Of a DNA stretch of 14,139 bases, positions 1 to 8,600 are shown in pieces (position 1 is the stretch's first letter; every line of letters begins with the position of its first letter). The DNA is taken from NCBI GenBank assembly GCA_902791085.1, contig CADAUN010000017.1, positions 1 through 14,139 on the forward strand. Direction: 5' to 3'. The translations under genes and the position numbers were made by a program. This stretch comes from an uncultured Erysipelotrichaceae bacterium (GTDB taxonomy: Bacteria; Bacillota_I; Bacilli_A; RFN20; CAG-826). Below the pieces are notes generated by a model. That model worked only from the letters and a program-made list of their open reading frames with translations. It was not told the DNA's origin and did not search any database.

Positions 1-408
1 ATTGCTTTCCAAGCTCCATTCACGGAATCGTTGCCTTTGCCGTTTGATTATTTGATAAAACTCTATCAAAACGCCATGCAGGATTATCCTTTATCGGCAA
101 AGACTTTAGAGAAATTCCAAGCGTTAGATACTTTTGTCATCGCCCATTTCCGTCTTGCCTTTGGGAACCGTATCATGAAGCAATTAAGTGCTTTTGTTCC
201 GTGCTATGTCGCGTGTGGCGGCACCGAACTCGATGCGGTCGATTATATGTTTGAATCGAAAATCTTAAAGAAGTTCGAAGTTTTAAATGTCGCCTTCTTA
301 CGAGATGAATTAATTGCCTTGGATGCCGAATTAACCAAACTCTTTGGCAAAGGCGAATTCAAACGTTCCAAAGCCAAAATCAAGACGTTATTGAAGACAG
401 GCGCATAA
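1..408 (+). CDS. C-terminal part of a probable McrB-like AAA+ ATPase (5'-truncated)
   Basis: The reading frame is open from base 1 to the TAA at 406-408, so this is the last ~135 residues of a gene that starts outside the window. A TTG at 31 is in frame but has no reason to be the start. The visible segment contains FGNRI, then FVPCYVACGGTELDAVDY, then a KILKKFE stretch and an alpha-helical tail. From memory this layout (NRI, a VP-x-Y-V-A-C-GG-x-E segment, then K-hydrophobic-RK) resembles the C-terminal lid region of McrB-type GTPase/AAA proteins that are encoded next to DUF2357 proteins. No Walker motifs lie inside the window, so the assignment rests on this tail plus the next gene. The downstream gene starts 10 bp after the stop, which implies one transcript. 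Confidence that it is a real coding region is high; confidence in the family is moderate. Confidence 0.55.
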   Translation: MAFQAPFTESLPLPFDYLIKLYQNAMQDYPLSAKTLEKFQALDTFVIAHFRLAFGNRIMKQLSAFVPCYVACGGTELDAVDYMFESKILKKFEVLNVAFLRDELIALDAELTKLFGKGEFKRSKAKIKTLLKTGA

Positions 409-418
409 GGATAGGAAT

Positions 419-2443
419 ATGGCAGAGAAAACTCCTTCCGCGCAACAAAAACTCGTCTCCGCACAGAAAGCCTATGCCAAGAAGATGCACTCCTTGGCCA
501 ATGCTTCTAAGCCTTATCAAGCGCTCGTCAGTCAAGTCGCTGACGAAGGAAAAAACTATATTCGTCAAACCGAACGCTTGGAAGACAAGTCTTTTGATTC
601 GCGTTTCGTGGAGGAACTCGAAACCGGATTTGATTCGATTGACCGTATCATTTTAAATCCGCGCACGTTTATTCGCGATGAAGCGGAAGTGGTCAATGCC
701 GGTTTAGCCAAAAAAATCACCGCGGAATCCATTGTTCATTTGGCTTCTCATACCCAATTCGTGCATACGGTGGATGAAAATGGCAACGTCACGCCAGAAC
801 GCATTTTAACGATCCACGCAGAGACCGATGTGCAGATTTATGAAAACCGTTTCATCATGACATTGATGAAAAAATGCGCTTTATTCATCGAAAAACGTTA
901 TCAATTCATCAAATCGCATGGCGAAACTTTTAATTCGGATTTGTTGCTTATCCATGCCACCTCAAATATTGATGGTGCCCGTTACGAAGTGGATACCAGA
1001 GTCAAAGTCTCTGTTCCGTCAGAAGACCAAGGAAAACAAGAAGCAAATGCGAATTTGTTGGTGCGTTTAGCCACTTTACGCGAACGTTGCGCTTATTATT
1101 TGCATTCTCCCTTTATGGAACAAATGAAGGGGGCAAAGGACGTTTTTAATCCGCTTCACTTAACGAATTTGTTGTTAAAAAATCCGGATTATCATGCGGC
1201 CTATAAACTTTGGACGTTCATTGATAACTATACGAATCTAGGTATCACCTACGACGTGAAAGAAACCGAGCAAGAGTTTGACGACGCTTATTTTGAAGAG
1301 ATTTATGGCCTTGTTGTTGCCGATATGCTGACTTTGCATAGCCATTCCATCAAAGACCGGAAAATCGATCATCCCGTTACCCGACAAAAAACCATTCGCC
1401 CGAAAGTTCTTTTCACTTTGGAAGATGAGACCTTTCATGATGGGCGTTTCTTGTATGATCAATTCCCGGATCACAAGCAAGAGAAACCTGACCCAATGGC
1501 TTTAACGCCAGACGAAGCCAAAGCGGAACGCTTGGCACTCGAAGAAAAATACAAGCAAGATATCGCGAAGAAATTGTTGTTAGATGAAGCCATTGCCGCC
1601 CAAAAAGCCATCGACATGGAACAAGAGACAAAAGAACGGCAAAGACAACAAGAAGCAGCCGAAGAAGCCGCTAAAAAAGCACGCGATGAAGCGATTCATC
1701 AAGAAGTGGAACGTTTGGCCAGAGAAGAATGGAATCGGCGAAAGAAACAAGATTTCGAACGGATTGAAGAAGAAGCGCGTTTGGATTCGATGCGTTATGC
1801 CATTCGTCGCCAAGGCAAAGAAGAACGGCAGCAAAACACTGATTTGTCTTTGCTTGACTCCTTTATCCCGGATGAAAAAGCTGGCAGTATGATGGCAGGC
1901 GGGCAAGAACCCTTCTCTAATGCGACTCCTTTTTTAAGCGCAACATTAGAAAATCTGCAAAACCAAAAACAACCTACCCCGATGGCGGCAAAAGCCCCCT
2001 TGCCAAAAGAGACTCCTTTCCTTGTGAATCCTGTTCCTCTTCCTCCTTCTGCTCCGATTTCGCCATTATTGCCCTCGATCGTTTATGCTGGTGTAGCGCC
2101 CGCTTTGACGTCTTGGGTGCAAAAGCAAAATGTGCCAGAAACGGTTACCGTTCCTACGGTTTCTATCCCAGAAAAGGTTCCTCCAACATCTTCAGAAACG
2201 AGCAAGACCATAGAGAATCGTCTCAAAGTGAGAATTTTAAAACCAATCGCGGTTACGCCTTTGCCCGTGGTGAAAATCCGTGTCCGGAAAGACAATAAAG
2301 AAGCGTCCAAAGAGGGCGTCACTTGGATTCGGGTGCGTCCCCCAAAGAAAGATCGTATTGCTCTTGCTAAGAAGATAAAAGTTACTTCGAAACGGAATAA
2401 GAAAGTGCGCCTATCGAATCGGGCACCGAGGAAGCGTCCATGA
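419..2443 (+). CDS. DUF2357-like protein with coiled-coil, Pro-rich and basic C-terminal tail (McrB-partner type)
   Basis: A 674-residue soluble protein with no signal peptide or membrane segment. Residues ~50-320 look like a DUF2357 domain: a D-x-x-x-YENRFI segment (about 137-145) followed by a helical region with LLLKNPDY and YKLW (251-265), which fits the DUF2357 core found in McrC-like partners of McrB-type ATPases. Known McrC-like proteins continue into a PD-(D/E)XK nuclease domain. Here residues ~360-475 are instead a Glu/Lys/Arg/Ala-rich coiled coil, ~500-600 are Pro/Ser/Thr-rich and probably disordered, and 600-674 are strongly basic with repeated IRVR-type segments. I see no nuclease motif. 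ATG 419 is preceded by an AGGATAGGA ribosome site 10 bp after the upstream stop, and the stop codon overlaps the next start (ATGA). The role is unknown; a structural or nucleic-acid-binding partner of the upstream ATPase is an inference. Confidence 0.7.
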   Translation: MAEKTPSAQQKLVSAQKAYAKKMHSLANASKPYQALVSQVADEGKNYIRQTERLEDKSFDSRFVEELETGFDSIDRIILNPRTFIRDEAEVVNAGLAKKITAESIVHLASHTQFVHTVDENGNVTPERILTIHAETDVQIYENRFIMTLMKKCALFIEKRYQFIKSHGETFNSDLLLIHATSNIDGARYEVDTRVKVSVPSEDQGKQEANANLLVRLATLRERCAYYLHSPFMEQMKGAKDVFNPLHLTNLLLKNPDYHAAYKLWTFIDNYTNLGITYDVKETEQEFDDAYFEEIYGLVVADMLTLHSHSIKDRKIDHPVTRQKTIRPKVLFTLEDETFHDGRFLYDQFPDHKQEKPDPMALTPDEAKAERLALEEKYKQDIAKKLLLDEAIAAQKAIDMEQETKERQRQQEAAEEAAKKARDEAIHQEVERLAREEWNRRKKQDFERIEEEARLDSMRYAIRRQGKEERQQNTDLSLLDSFIPDEKAGSMMAGGQEPFSNATPFLSATLENLQNQKQPTPMAAKAPLPKETPFLVNPVPLPPSAPISPLLPSIVYAGVAPALTSWVQKQNVPETVTVPTVSIPEKVPPTSSETSKTIENRLKVRILKPIAVTPLPVVKIRVRKDNKEASKEGVTWIRVRPPKKDRIALAKKIKVTSKRNKKVRLSNRAPRKRP

Positions 2444-3309
2444 ACGATGCATCAGAAACCACAAAGCAAAAGCCAAAACGAAAAATCCTCTCCGTGATTT
2501 TGGATTCGTTTTTAGGATTGCTAGTTGCCCTGATGTTATATGTCGAAGTCTCGTTTGTGATTACTGGCAATCAAGCGAGCAATTATGGTGTTCCTTCCGC
2601 CTTCGGTCGTTCTTTTCTTTATGTTGCAACGGATTCTATGGTGGGGGACCGATCTGACTCTTTAAATAAAGGGACTGGCATCATCATCCGTCACGATGAG
2701 GCGAAAAACGTCAAAATAGGGGATGTGATTACGTTTTATTATCCGCGGTTGCAGAACCCCGATACCCACCGCGTGCTTTCGATTCAAGAAAACGAGGATG
2801 GAACACGCACATTCTTCACGCGCGGGGATAATTTGCATGCGTGGTCCTGCGCCGGTCAGCCAAACGATACTTGTCCAGAAACCGCATGGGAAGAGGTTGA
2901 TGAAAAATATTATATTGGGACGGTGGTTTGGCATTCCGATGGCTTTGGCACTTTCTTGACTTTGGTATCGCCTCAAGCCGGAGCTGCTGCTGGTAGGACT
3001 GCTTGGCTCGGACCGGTTTTGATTTTGGTTCCGATTTTAGGCATTATTCTTTCTTCCACCATTGATACCGCCAAACAATATCGTCGGGAAAAGAAAGCGT
3101 ATGAAAAAGAGTTAAATGAAGCTATGGTGGCAGCAGGAGTAGATCCGAATAACGAAAAAGAAGCGTTACTCTTCGAAGAGAAATACAATTATAAGAGAGA
3201 TTTGCGTGAGCAAATGGAAAAAGAGAAAGCCAAAGAAAAAGCACGCTTACGAAAAGAACTCGAACGTGAAGCCAAAAAGAAAGGCAAAGAGAAAGGAAAT
3301 CCGTCATGA
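2440..3309 (+). CDS. SipW/ER-type signal peptidase I (S26B-like) with long charged C-terminal tail
   Basis: A membrane-bound signal peptidase of 289 residues. A first membrane helix spans ~18-41. The catalytic serine motif is TDSM (Ser66), followed by GDVITFY (94-100), then DTHRV with His110 where bacterial Lep-type enzymes carry a lysine, and TRGDN with Asp130. Ser/His/Asp is the signature of the SipW, archaeal and eukaryotic ER branch. A second membrane helix lies at ~187-206, followed by ~80 cytoplasmic residues rich in Lys, Glu and Arg that look like a coiled coil. Between the GDN motif and the YYIGTVVW strand is an insertion with Cys137 and Cys145. SipW-type enzymes cleave signal peptides of exported surface proteins such as TasA-like fibre proteins; no such substrate lies in this operon. 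The start overlaps the previous stop as ATGA, with GAGGAAG just upstream. The enzyme call is firm and the substrate unknown. Confidence 0.9.
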   Translation: MNDASETTKQKPKRKILSVILDSFLGLLVALMLYVEVSFVITGNQASNYGVPSAFGRSFLYVATDSMVGDRSDSLNKGTGIIIRHDEAKNVKIGDVITFYYPRLQNPDTHRVLSIQENEDGTRTFFTRGDNLHAWSCAGQPNDTCPETAWEEVDEKYYIGTVVWHSDGFGTFLTLVSPQAGAAAGRTAWLGPVLILVPILGIILSSTIDTAKQYRREKKAYEKELNEAMVAAGVDPNNEKEALLFEEKYNYKRDLREQMEKEKAKEKARLRKELEREAKKKGKEKGNPS

Positions 3310-4880
3310 AATATCAAAAACGAATGGAATGGTTCAAAATTTTGATTTTGGTGATGTTCTCTTTGCTTGGTCTTTTTACCGCCGGGGTCGTCATCTGCAT
3401 CGTTTTGCTTTGCCAAAATCTTGTAAAAAACATGCCTTGGGTTTTAGGTGGCGTGGCTTTGGGCTGCTTTTTCATGACCATCATATCCTCTTTGTTACTC
3501 ACGCAATTATTCGAATCGCGCAAGGCTTTGATGCGACATCATAGTTGGTTAAATACTTTGTTTGGCGAAGAATATGATGTTTTGCTTTGGGACGAGAATA
3601 CTTTCCTTAATATCGTCGGTATGCACGCCATTCATAATCCTCGTGACGTTTTCTCTTATTGTGGTGTCTTGTATTTGCATGGCTTTAACAATCAGCCGCT
3701 GTTTTCCTTCCGTTCCGTCGATATGCAGGCGCTAAATCGCATTTGCGTGGAAGCCATCCGGAAAGAAATTCAAGGACGAAAGAATTGGAATTACGCGATT
3801 GATAGTCAAGGCGGCTTCTTGTTCTATGCGGAACTTCCTAATGCGAATGATTTCTATGCTTCCTTACGAAATATCGTAGATAACATCAACGCGGTTTTGG
3901 CCGAACATCCTGCTTTGCCGATGGCGTTTGTCATGTTAGGGGTGTCGCCTTATCAAAAAGAATTGTCGCCCATACATAATTATGAACGTGCTTCGATTGC
4001 CGCCCGTTTTCATGCTGCCAATCGCCCTTCAGGGGATTTGCAACTCTATGCCGATTCTATGAAGCAAGCATCGCTTAGCGATCGTGAGCAAGCATCTGAT
4101 ATCGAAGAAGGTTTAAAACGACAGCAATTCATCATTTATTATCAAGCGAAATGGGATGTGAAAAACAAGCGTTTTTATGGCGCAGAAGCGTTGATTCGTT
4201 GGCGTCATCCAAGGCGTGGCTTCTTACCGCCTTCCGTCTTTGTTCCTTATGCCGAAGCGAGCGGCCAAATTGTGGCGATTGACCATTATGTGTTTGAAGC
4301 GGTTTGCCGCGATATTGCTTCTTGGCGCGATACCAAACAATGCCCCTTAGTGATTTCCGTGAACTTATCACGCCGCACGGTTTATGACCCAAGTTTAATC
4401 GCATTTTTCTCGGAAACGATTAAGAAATACAAGATTGATCCTCACCAAATCGAAATCGAATTGACAGAATCCTTGGCGGCGCAAGACGCGAATTATATTT
4501 CGTTCGTCATTCGAAAAATCAAAGCGCTCGGCTTATCGACTTCCATTGATGACTTTGGCATCGGTTATTCTTCTTTGTCCGTCTTAAAAAACATTGATTT
4601 CGATGTTTTAAAACTAGACAAATCTTTTATTGACGACATCGAATTAAGCAAAGAATCTGAAGATTTGGTGGCTTCCATTATTTATTTGGTTCATGGCTTG
4701 CATATGCGTGTCATTGCCGAAGGGGTAGAAAACCCTAAGCAGGTTTCGATTCTTTCCGCGCATGATTTGGATGCCATTCAAGGTTATTATTTCGCCAAAC
4801 CGCTAGATAAAGCGAATTTTGAAGCGTTGTTGGCGCATAATCCCGTTGAGGGAACGATGAAAGGAGGCGAAAAAGAATGA
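3306..4880 (+). CDS. membrane-anchored degenerate-GGDEF/EAL protein, probable active c-di-GMP phosphodiesterase
   Basis: A 524-residue protein that should hydrolyse cyclic di-GMP at the inner face of the membrane. Two membrane helices lie at ~10-38 and ~45-67. Residues ~85-255 look like a GGDEF fold without the GGDEF signature (the likely place reads SQGGFLFY near 167-174), so cyclase activity is not expected. The EAL domain occupies ~262-510 and keeps the metal- and substrate-binding set: EAL at 294-296, N353 in VNLS, E385/E388 in ELTES, D415-D416 in the loop DDFGIGYSSL, K436 in LKLDKS, E472 in AEGVEN and Q492 in IQGYY. It is therefore predicted to be catalytically competent. The start overlaps the signal peptidase stop (ATGA) behind an AAAGGAAA site, and its own stop overlaps the next start the same way. 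The function prediction is strong; the signal sensed by the N-terminus is unknown. Confidence 0.88.
   Translation: MKYQKRMEWFKILILVMFSLLGLFTAGVVICIVLLCQNLVKNMPWVLGGVALGCFFMTIISSLLLTQLFESRKALMRHHSWLNTLFGEEYDVLLWDENTFLNIVGMHAIHNPRDVFSYCGVLYLHGFNNQPLFSFRSVDMQALNRICVEAIRKEIQGRKNWNYAIDSQGGFLFYAELPNANDFYASLRNIVDNINAVLAEHPALPMAFVMLGVSPYQKELSPIHNYERASIAARFHAANRPSGDLQLYADSMKQASLSDREQASDIEEGLKRQQFIIYYQAKWDVKNKRFYGAEALIRWRHPRRGFLPPSVFVPYAEASGQIVAIDHYVFEAVCRDIASWRDTKQCPLVISVNLSRRTVYDPSLIAFFSETIKKYKIDPHQIEIELTESLAAQDANYISFVIRKIKALGLSTSIDDFGIGYSSLSVLKNIDFDVLKLDKSFIDDIELSKESEDLVASIIYLVHGLHMRVIAEGVENPKQVSILSAHDLDAIQGYYFAKPLDKANFEALLAHNPVEGTMKGGEKE
4862..4867 (+). promoter_or_regulatory. AGGAGG ribosome binding site of the nucleosidase-like gene
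   Basis: A perfect AGGAGG sits 9 bases before ATG 4877, inside the end of the EAL gene. It supports the start that overlaps the EAL stop codon and shows the gene can load ribosomes itself as well as by coupling. Confidence 0.75.
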
Positions 4881-5650
4881 TTTTGATTCTCGGACAAAGC
4901 GAAGACGACATCCTTTATTTCGTTTCCCGTTTTACTTCTTCAAACACCGTTGATGAATTACCGGGGAACATCCGTGCTTATCGTGGTTCCTTTGGGATTG
5001 AAAATATGGCGATTGCCGCCACGGGATACGGCAATATGATTACTTCGGCAGTCACTGCCATGTTAATCGACCATTATGACCCTTATTTAGTGGTCAATGT
5101 CGGCCCTGCTGTTTCTTTGAGCCCCGACATGCATCAAGGAGATTTGTTGGTGGTGGATCGTTATTATTTCCAACATGTGCGTTACAGTCCTCTTTTTGCC
5201 ACCGGTTATGGACAATTTCCGAATCAGCCCTCTTATTATTTAGCTTCTAACGACTTAAATAAAAAAGCAGAAGAAGCGGGTTATGAATTCAATGAAGCCT
5301 ATTTGCAACGGGGATATTTGTTGTCAGGCACCAAAGTCATGACTTCAAAGAAAGAATACGAAGAACTAAAACGTAAACACTACGCTTCCGTGCAAAATTT
5401 ATTGATGGGTTACGACACCTCTAGCGGCGGGGTTGCTTTTGCTTGCTATAGCCGTCATGTCAGTCTGTTATCCATCCGGGTTTTGGCTTATGAATTGGAT
5501 TGCGAAGACCAATTCTTAACGTGGCGCCGGAAATGCTTAGAAGCAATGCCAAAAATTGGCCACATCTTAGCGAAAATTTTGATGGATAGCCGTCAAGATT
5601 TTAATGCAGCGGAGGAACTCTTCTATGAGCAACACGAATCGCATGAATGA
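4877..5650 (+). CDS. MTA/SAH-nucleosidase-fold (PNP/UDP phosphorylase family) protein, active site apparently lost
   Basis: A soluble protein of 257 residues. It aligns almost without gaps, by eye from memory, to MTA/SAH nucleosidase: an N-terminal MILILG strand; ATGYGNMITS matching the GIGKVNAA loop; YLVVNVGPAVSLSP matching the TGSAGGL region; GDLLVVDRYYFQH; SGTKVMTS matching SGDxFI; and a C-terminal IRVLAYELD matching the VRAISDxAD strand. At each functional position the residue differs from the E. coli enzyme: Glu12 becomes Asp11, Ser76 becomes Pro77, ribose-binding Glu174 becomes Ser182, and catalytic Asp197 becomes Tyr205. The fold looks retained while hydrolysis looks unlikely. It lies between two c-di-GMP-type membrane proteins and overlaps both genes (4 bp upstream, 26 bp downstream), so a nucleotide-sensing or adaptor role is an inference. 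A changed substrate is also possible. Confidence 0.8.
   Translation: MILILGQSEDDILYFVSRFTSSNTVDELPGNIRAYRGSFGIENMAIAATGYGNMITSAVTAMLIDHYDPYLVVNVGPAVSLSPDMHQGDLLVVDRYYFQHVRYSPLFATGYGQFPNQPSYYLASNDLNKKAEEAGYEFNEAYLQRGYLLSGTKVMTSKKEYEELKRKHYASVQNLLMGYDTSSGGVAFACYSRHVSLLSIRVLAYELDCEDQFLTWRRKCLEAMPKIGHILAKILMDSRQDFNAAEELFYEQHESHE
5611..5615 (+). promoter_or_regulatory. GGAGG ribosome binding site that fixes the start at 5625
   Basis: GGAGG ends 9 bases before ATG 5625. An in-frame ATG at 5604 lies upstream of this site and has no ribosome site of its own at proper distance, so 5625 is the better start of the large sensory protein. Confidence 0.75.
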
Positions 5651-8600
5651 GAAAAAAACAGAAAAAGCGTTAAAGCTCGCTGTGATTTTCATTGCTAGCG
5701 CCGGCTTTTCCGCCGCGATGATTCTCACCTTCGCCTTGCTTTCTTTTCTTTACCGCGACAACGGTGTTTTGCTTACTGTCTTCTTAGCTTTGTTAGTGTT
5801 TTTCGTGCTGATTGCCGGAATTGGTGTGGTGTTATTATTTGACCTTTATCGCCGTTCTTTGCGTGAAACCAATGAAGCCTCGAAAGAATTCGCGGAGCAG
5901 TTACAAAACTTTGAACTTGGCCGCGTTCGCTTATCTCATGCGAATTATCGTTCTGATGCGTTAAATCGGTTGCAAAGCCGAATTAATTCCGCCTTGGCGG
6001 CTCGTAATGAAAACAATCGCGTTCAACACCAAATTCAGAGTTCTGAAATCATGACGCCAGAAGCGATGGCGCCGGCCGTATTAAACGCCATCAACGAATC
6101 AACCTCTTATCGTTCTGGCGTCATTGCCGTTAAAGCTTATGGCAGCGAAGTGATCCCAGAGACAATTGATGAGGCGTTATTACGCACCTTGCGGTTACAA
6201 TTCCACCCTTCTTTGGTTGCGAAGCAAGAAGAAGGATTCTATTACGCCTATTTGCCCTCCGTTCCTGCCATGGATGAATTACAAGAAATTTGTCGCCAAT
6301 TTGTCGCGATTTTTTCTCCCACTGTGATGGAAAAAGAAATCGACAGGATCACTTATTATTCTGCGCGCGTTGGCATCGCGATTTTCCCTTTTGTTGCTGC
6401 GACCCAATTGATGGACGAAGCCAAACGTCAGTTGGATTTAAACGGACACGCCGTCTCTATTTCTCCGTCTGACGCCATTCCTGCGTTACCAGACCCTTCT
6501 TTTGGTTTGGCTCCGCGTCGGGTCATCGCTTTGGCCACAAACGAGCGCTATATGTTGGATTTTCGTGATGCGGATGGCTATGCTCAAGCCTTAAAAGTCG
6601 TGACGGATTATATGGTTTATGCCTGCCGAGAGATGCATTATGATTGCTGCGGTTTTATTCGTCACGAGGAAAAATCCAATTTGTTCCGCATCCTCATGGA
6701 AGAGAATATCAAAGGAGGAAAGGAAGGATTTGCGTTGTTCGCGACAAAAAACATCATTATGGATGATCAAATTGCACCATTGGTGGATTATTGCAACAAA
6801 GAAGCCGCTACTTTCCTTAATGATGTGACGATGATTCCGCCAGAAGTAGGAGAAATCCTACAATCCGCCGGTGTTTCATCTGCTCTTTTTGCCCCGGTTA
6901 GCAACCAAGGAAAGCTTTATGGCTTTATGTATTTCATGTCCGTTCAACGCAAAGACGATTTGACTTTGGCCGATCGTGAAGCAGCGGAGCAAACCTTTGC
7001 CATGACGGCAGCGATGTTGGTGTCCATTCAAGAAAATGAGAACGCGATCGATGCCGGTAATTTTGCGGAAGCGTTGTTGTCGCGCCATGGAAGACTTTCC
7101 TACGTTGTTAATACAGAAACCTATCGCTTGTTAAAAATCTCGCGTTTGACAGAGAAAAACTTCCCTGAAGCCAAAATTGGCGACACTTGTTACCACGCCC
7201 TGATGGGACGTGACGCCCCTTGCGAAGAATGCCCGTTAAAATTAGGGACAGTAAAACGCGTGATCACCCAACTTGGTCCTTCCGAGCAAACGTTGTCCGT
7301 GATTCGTTACCGTTCCTCTTTGAAAGATGCGGCGACCATTTTGATTGAGAAGCCCAATTTAACTTCAGTTTCTTCCAATTTGTTCGATGCGTCGTTAGGC
7401 ATTTATAACGCGAAAGCATTATCCAATGACATCGGGCGAGAAATCCGTAATCGCGGGACAGGCTATGTGGTTTCGCTTCGCTTACTCAATGCGAGCGAAT
7501 TCTCAGTCCACTTCCCTGGCGAATCATTGGATGGCTTACGACAGTCTTTAATTCGTAAAGTCCAAGATGCCGGATATGGCGAATTTGCTTATCGTTATGA
7601 TGAAAATACCTTATCCTTCTTGCTCCGTTCCACTTCCAAAAACGCAATGATGTATTTTGTGGAGCAGTTAGCTGAAACTGCACAAAGTCCAGTGGACGTA
7701 GAAAACGGTAGTTTTACCCCGCATTATGCCTATAGCGCCATCAATTATCCAACTGAAGCATCGAGCAACTTTGAAATGATGTCGATGATCAAAAACGAAC
7801 TGGATCGCTCCGCAAAAGTTGGCAACGATTTCATCTTGGAAGTGGGTCGTTCGCGTTTCCGCAAAGCCTTACGCAAGGACTATATCCGTCAATTGCTTGA
7901 TTTGGCTTCTAAGACGAACACCATTGCTTTGTCACTTAATGCCATCATGGAAACTTCCACCTCCCATATTTCTGGCATTCATATTCACATGGGATTACGT
8001 GGTTTCTATCAAGAAACCATCTCCGTCCAAGAATTTATGCCGATTGCCAAAGAAGAAGGGTTCATTACTTCTTTCGATGAAATGGTTTTACAAAATGTGG
8101 GTCGCTTCTTGAACAATTACGGCGACACAACTTTAAAGACTTCTGGTATTCGCGCTTACGTGATTAATGTTTCCGTAAGCACGGTATTGTCCGATTCGTT
8201 TTTGCCTTTTATGAAAGGCTTTATGCCACAACATCGTTTTCCTAAGAACTCTTTCTTCTTAGCACTTTCTTGCGATGAGATCGCGGGGCACGAAGACGCT
8301 CTTCGTCCGGTGATCGCAATGCTTCGTCCTTTGGGCGTTCGTTTCTTAGCTCGTTCTTATCACCCAGAGCAAACCAGTTCCGCATCGCTTAAAAATCTTG
8401 GATTTGAAGCGGTTGCCATTTCACGGGATACGTTACAAAACGCTATCTTGTCGCAATCTTCCACTTCCTCCTTTATTTGGATGGTCACCGAATTTGAAGA
8501 AAGTGGCATCATCATTGTGGTCAATGGGGTGACGAGCAAAGACGAACGAGACTTCTGTTATGATATGGCAGTTCCTTTCTATATCGATAACCGCGAAGTG

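Noticed and set aside
31..408. TTG at 31 as the true start of the first gene
   Set aside because: The frame is open to base 1, and the protein resembles the tail of a longer ATPase. A truncated gene is more likely than a 125-residue protein with a TTG start.
1580..1906. Minus-strand open frame of 108 codons
   Set aside because: It lies fully inside the coiled-coil part of the DUF2357-like gene, and its Phe/Leu-rich product is the expected antisense of Lys/Glu codons.
5604..5624. ATG at 5604 as start of the large GGDEF/GAF/PAS/EAL-like protein
   Set aside because: The strong GGAGG lies downstream of this ATG and at correct spacing for ATG 5625.
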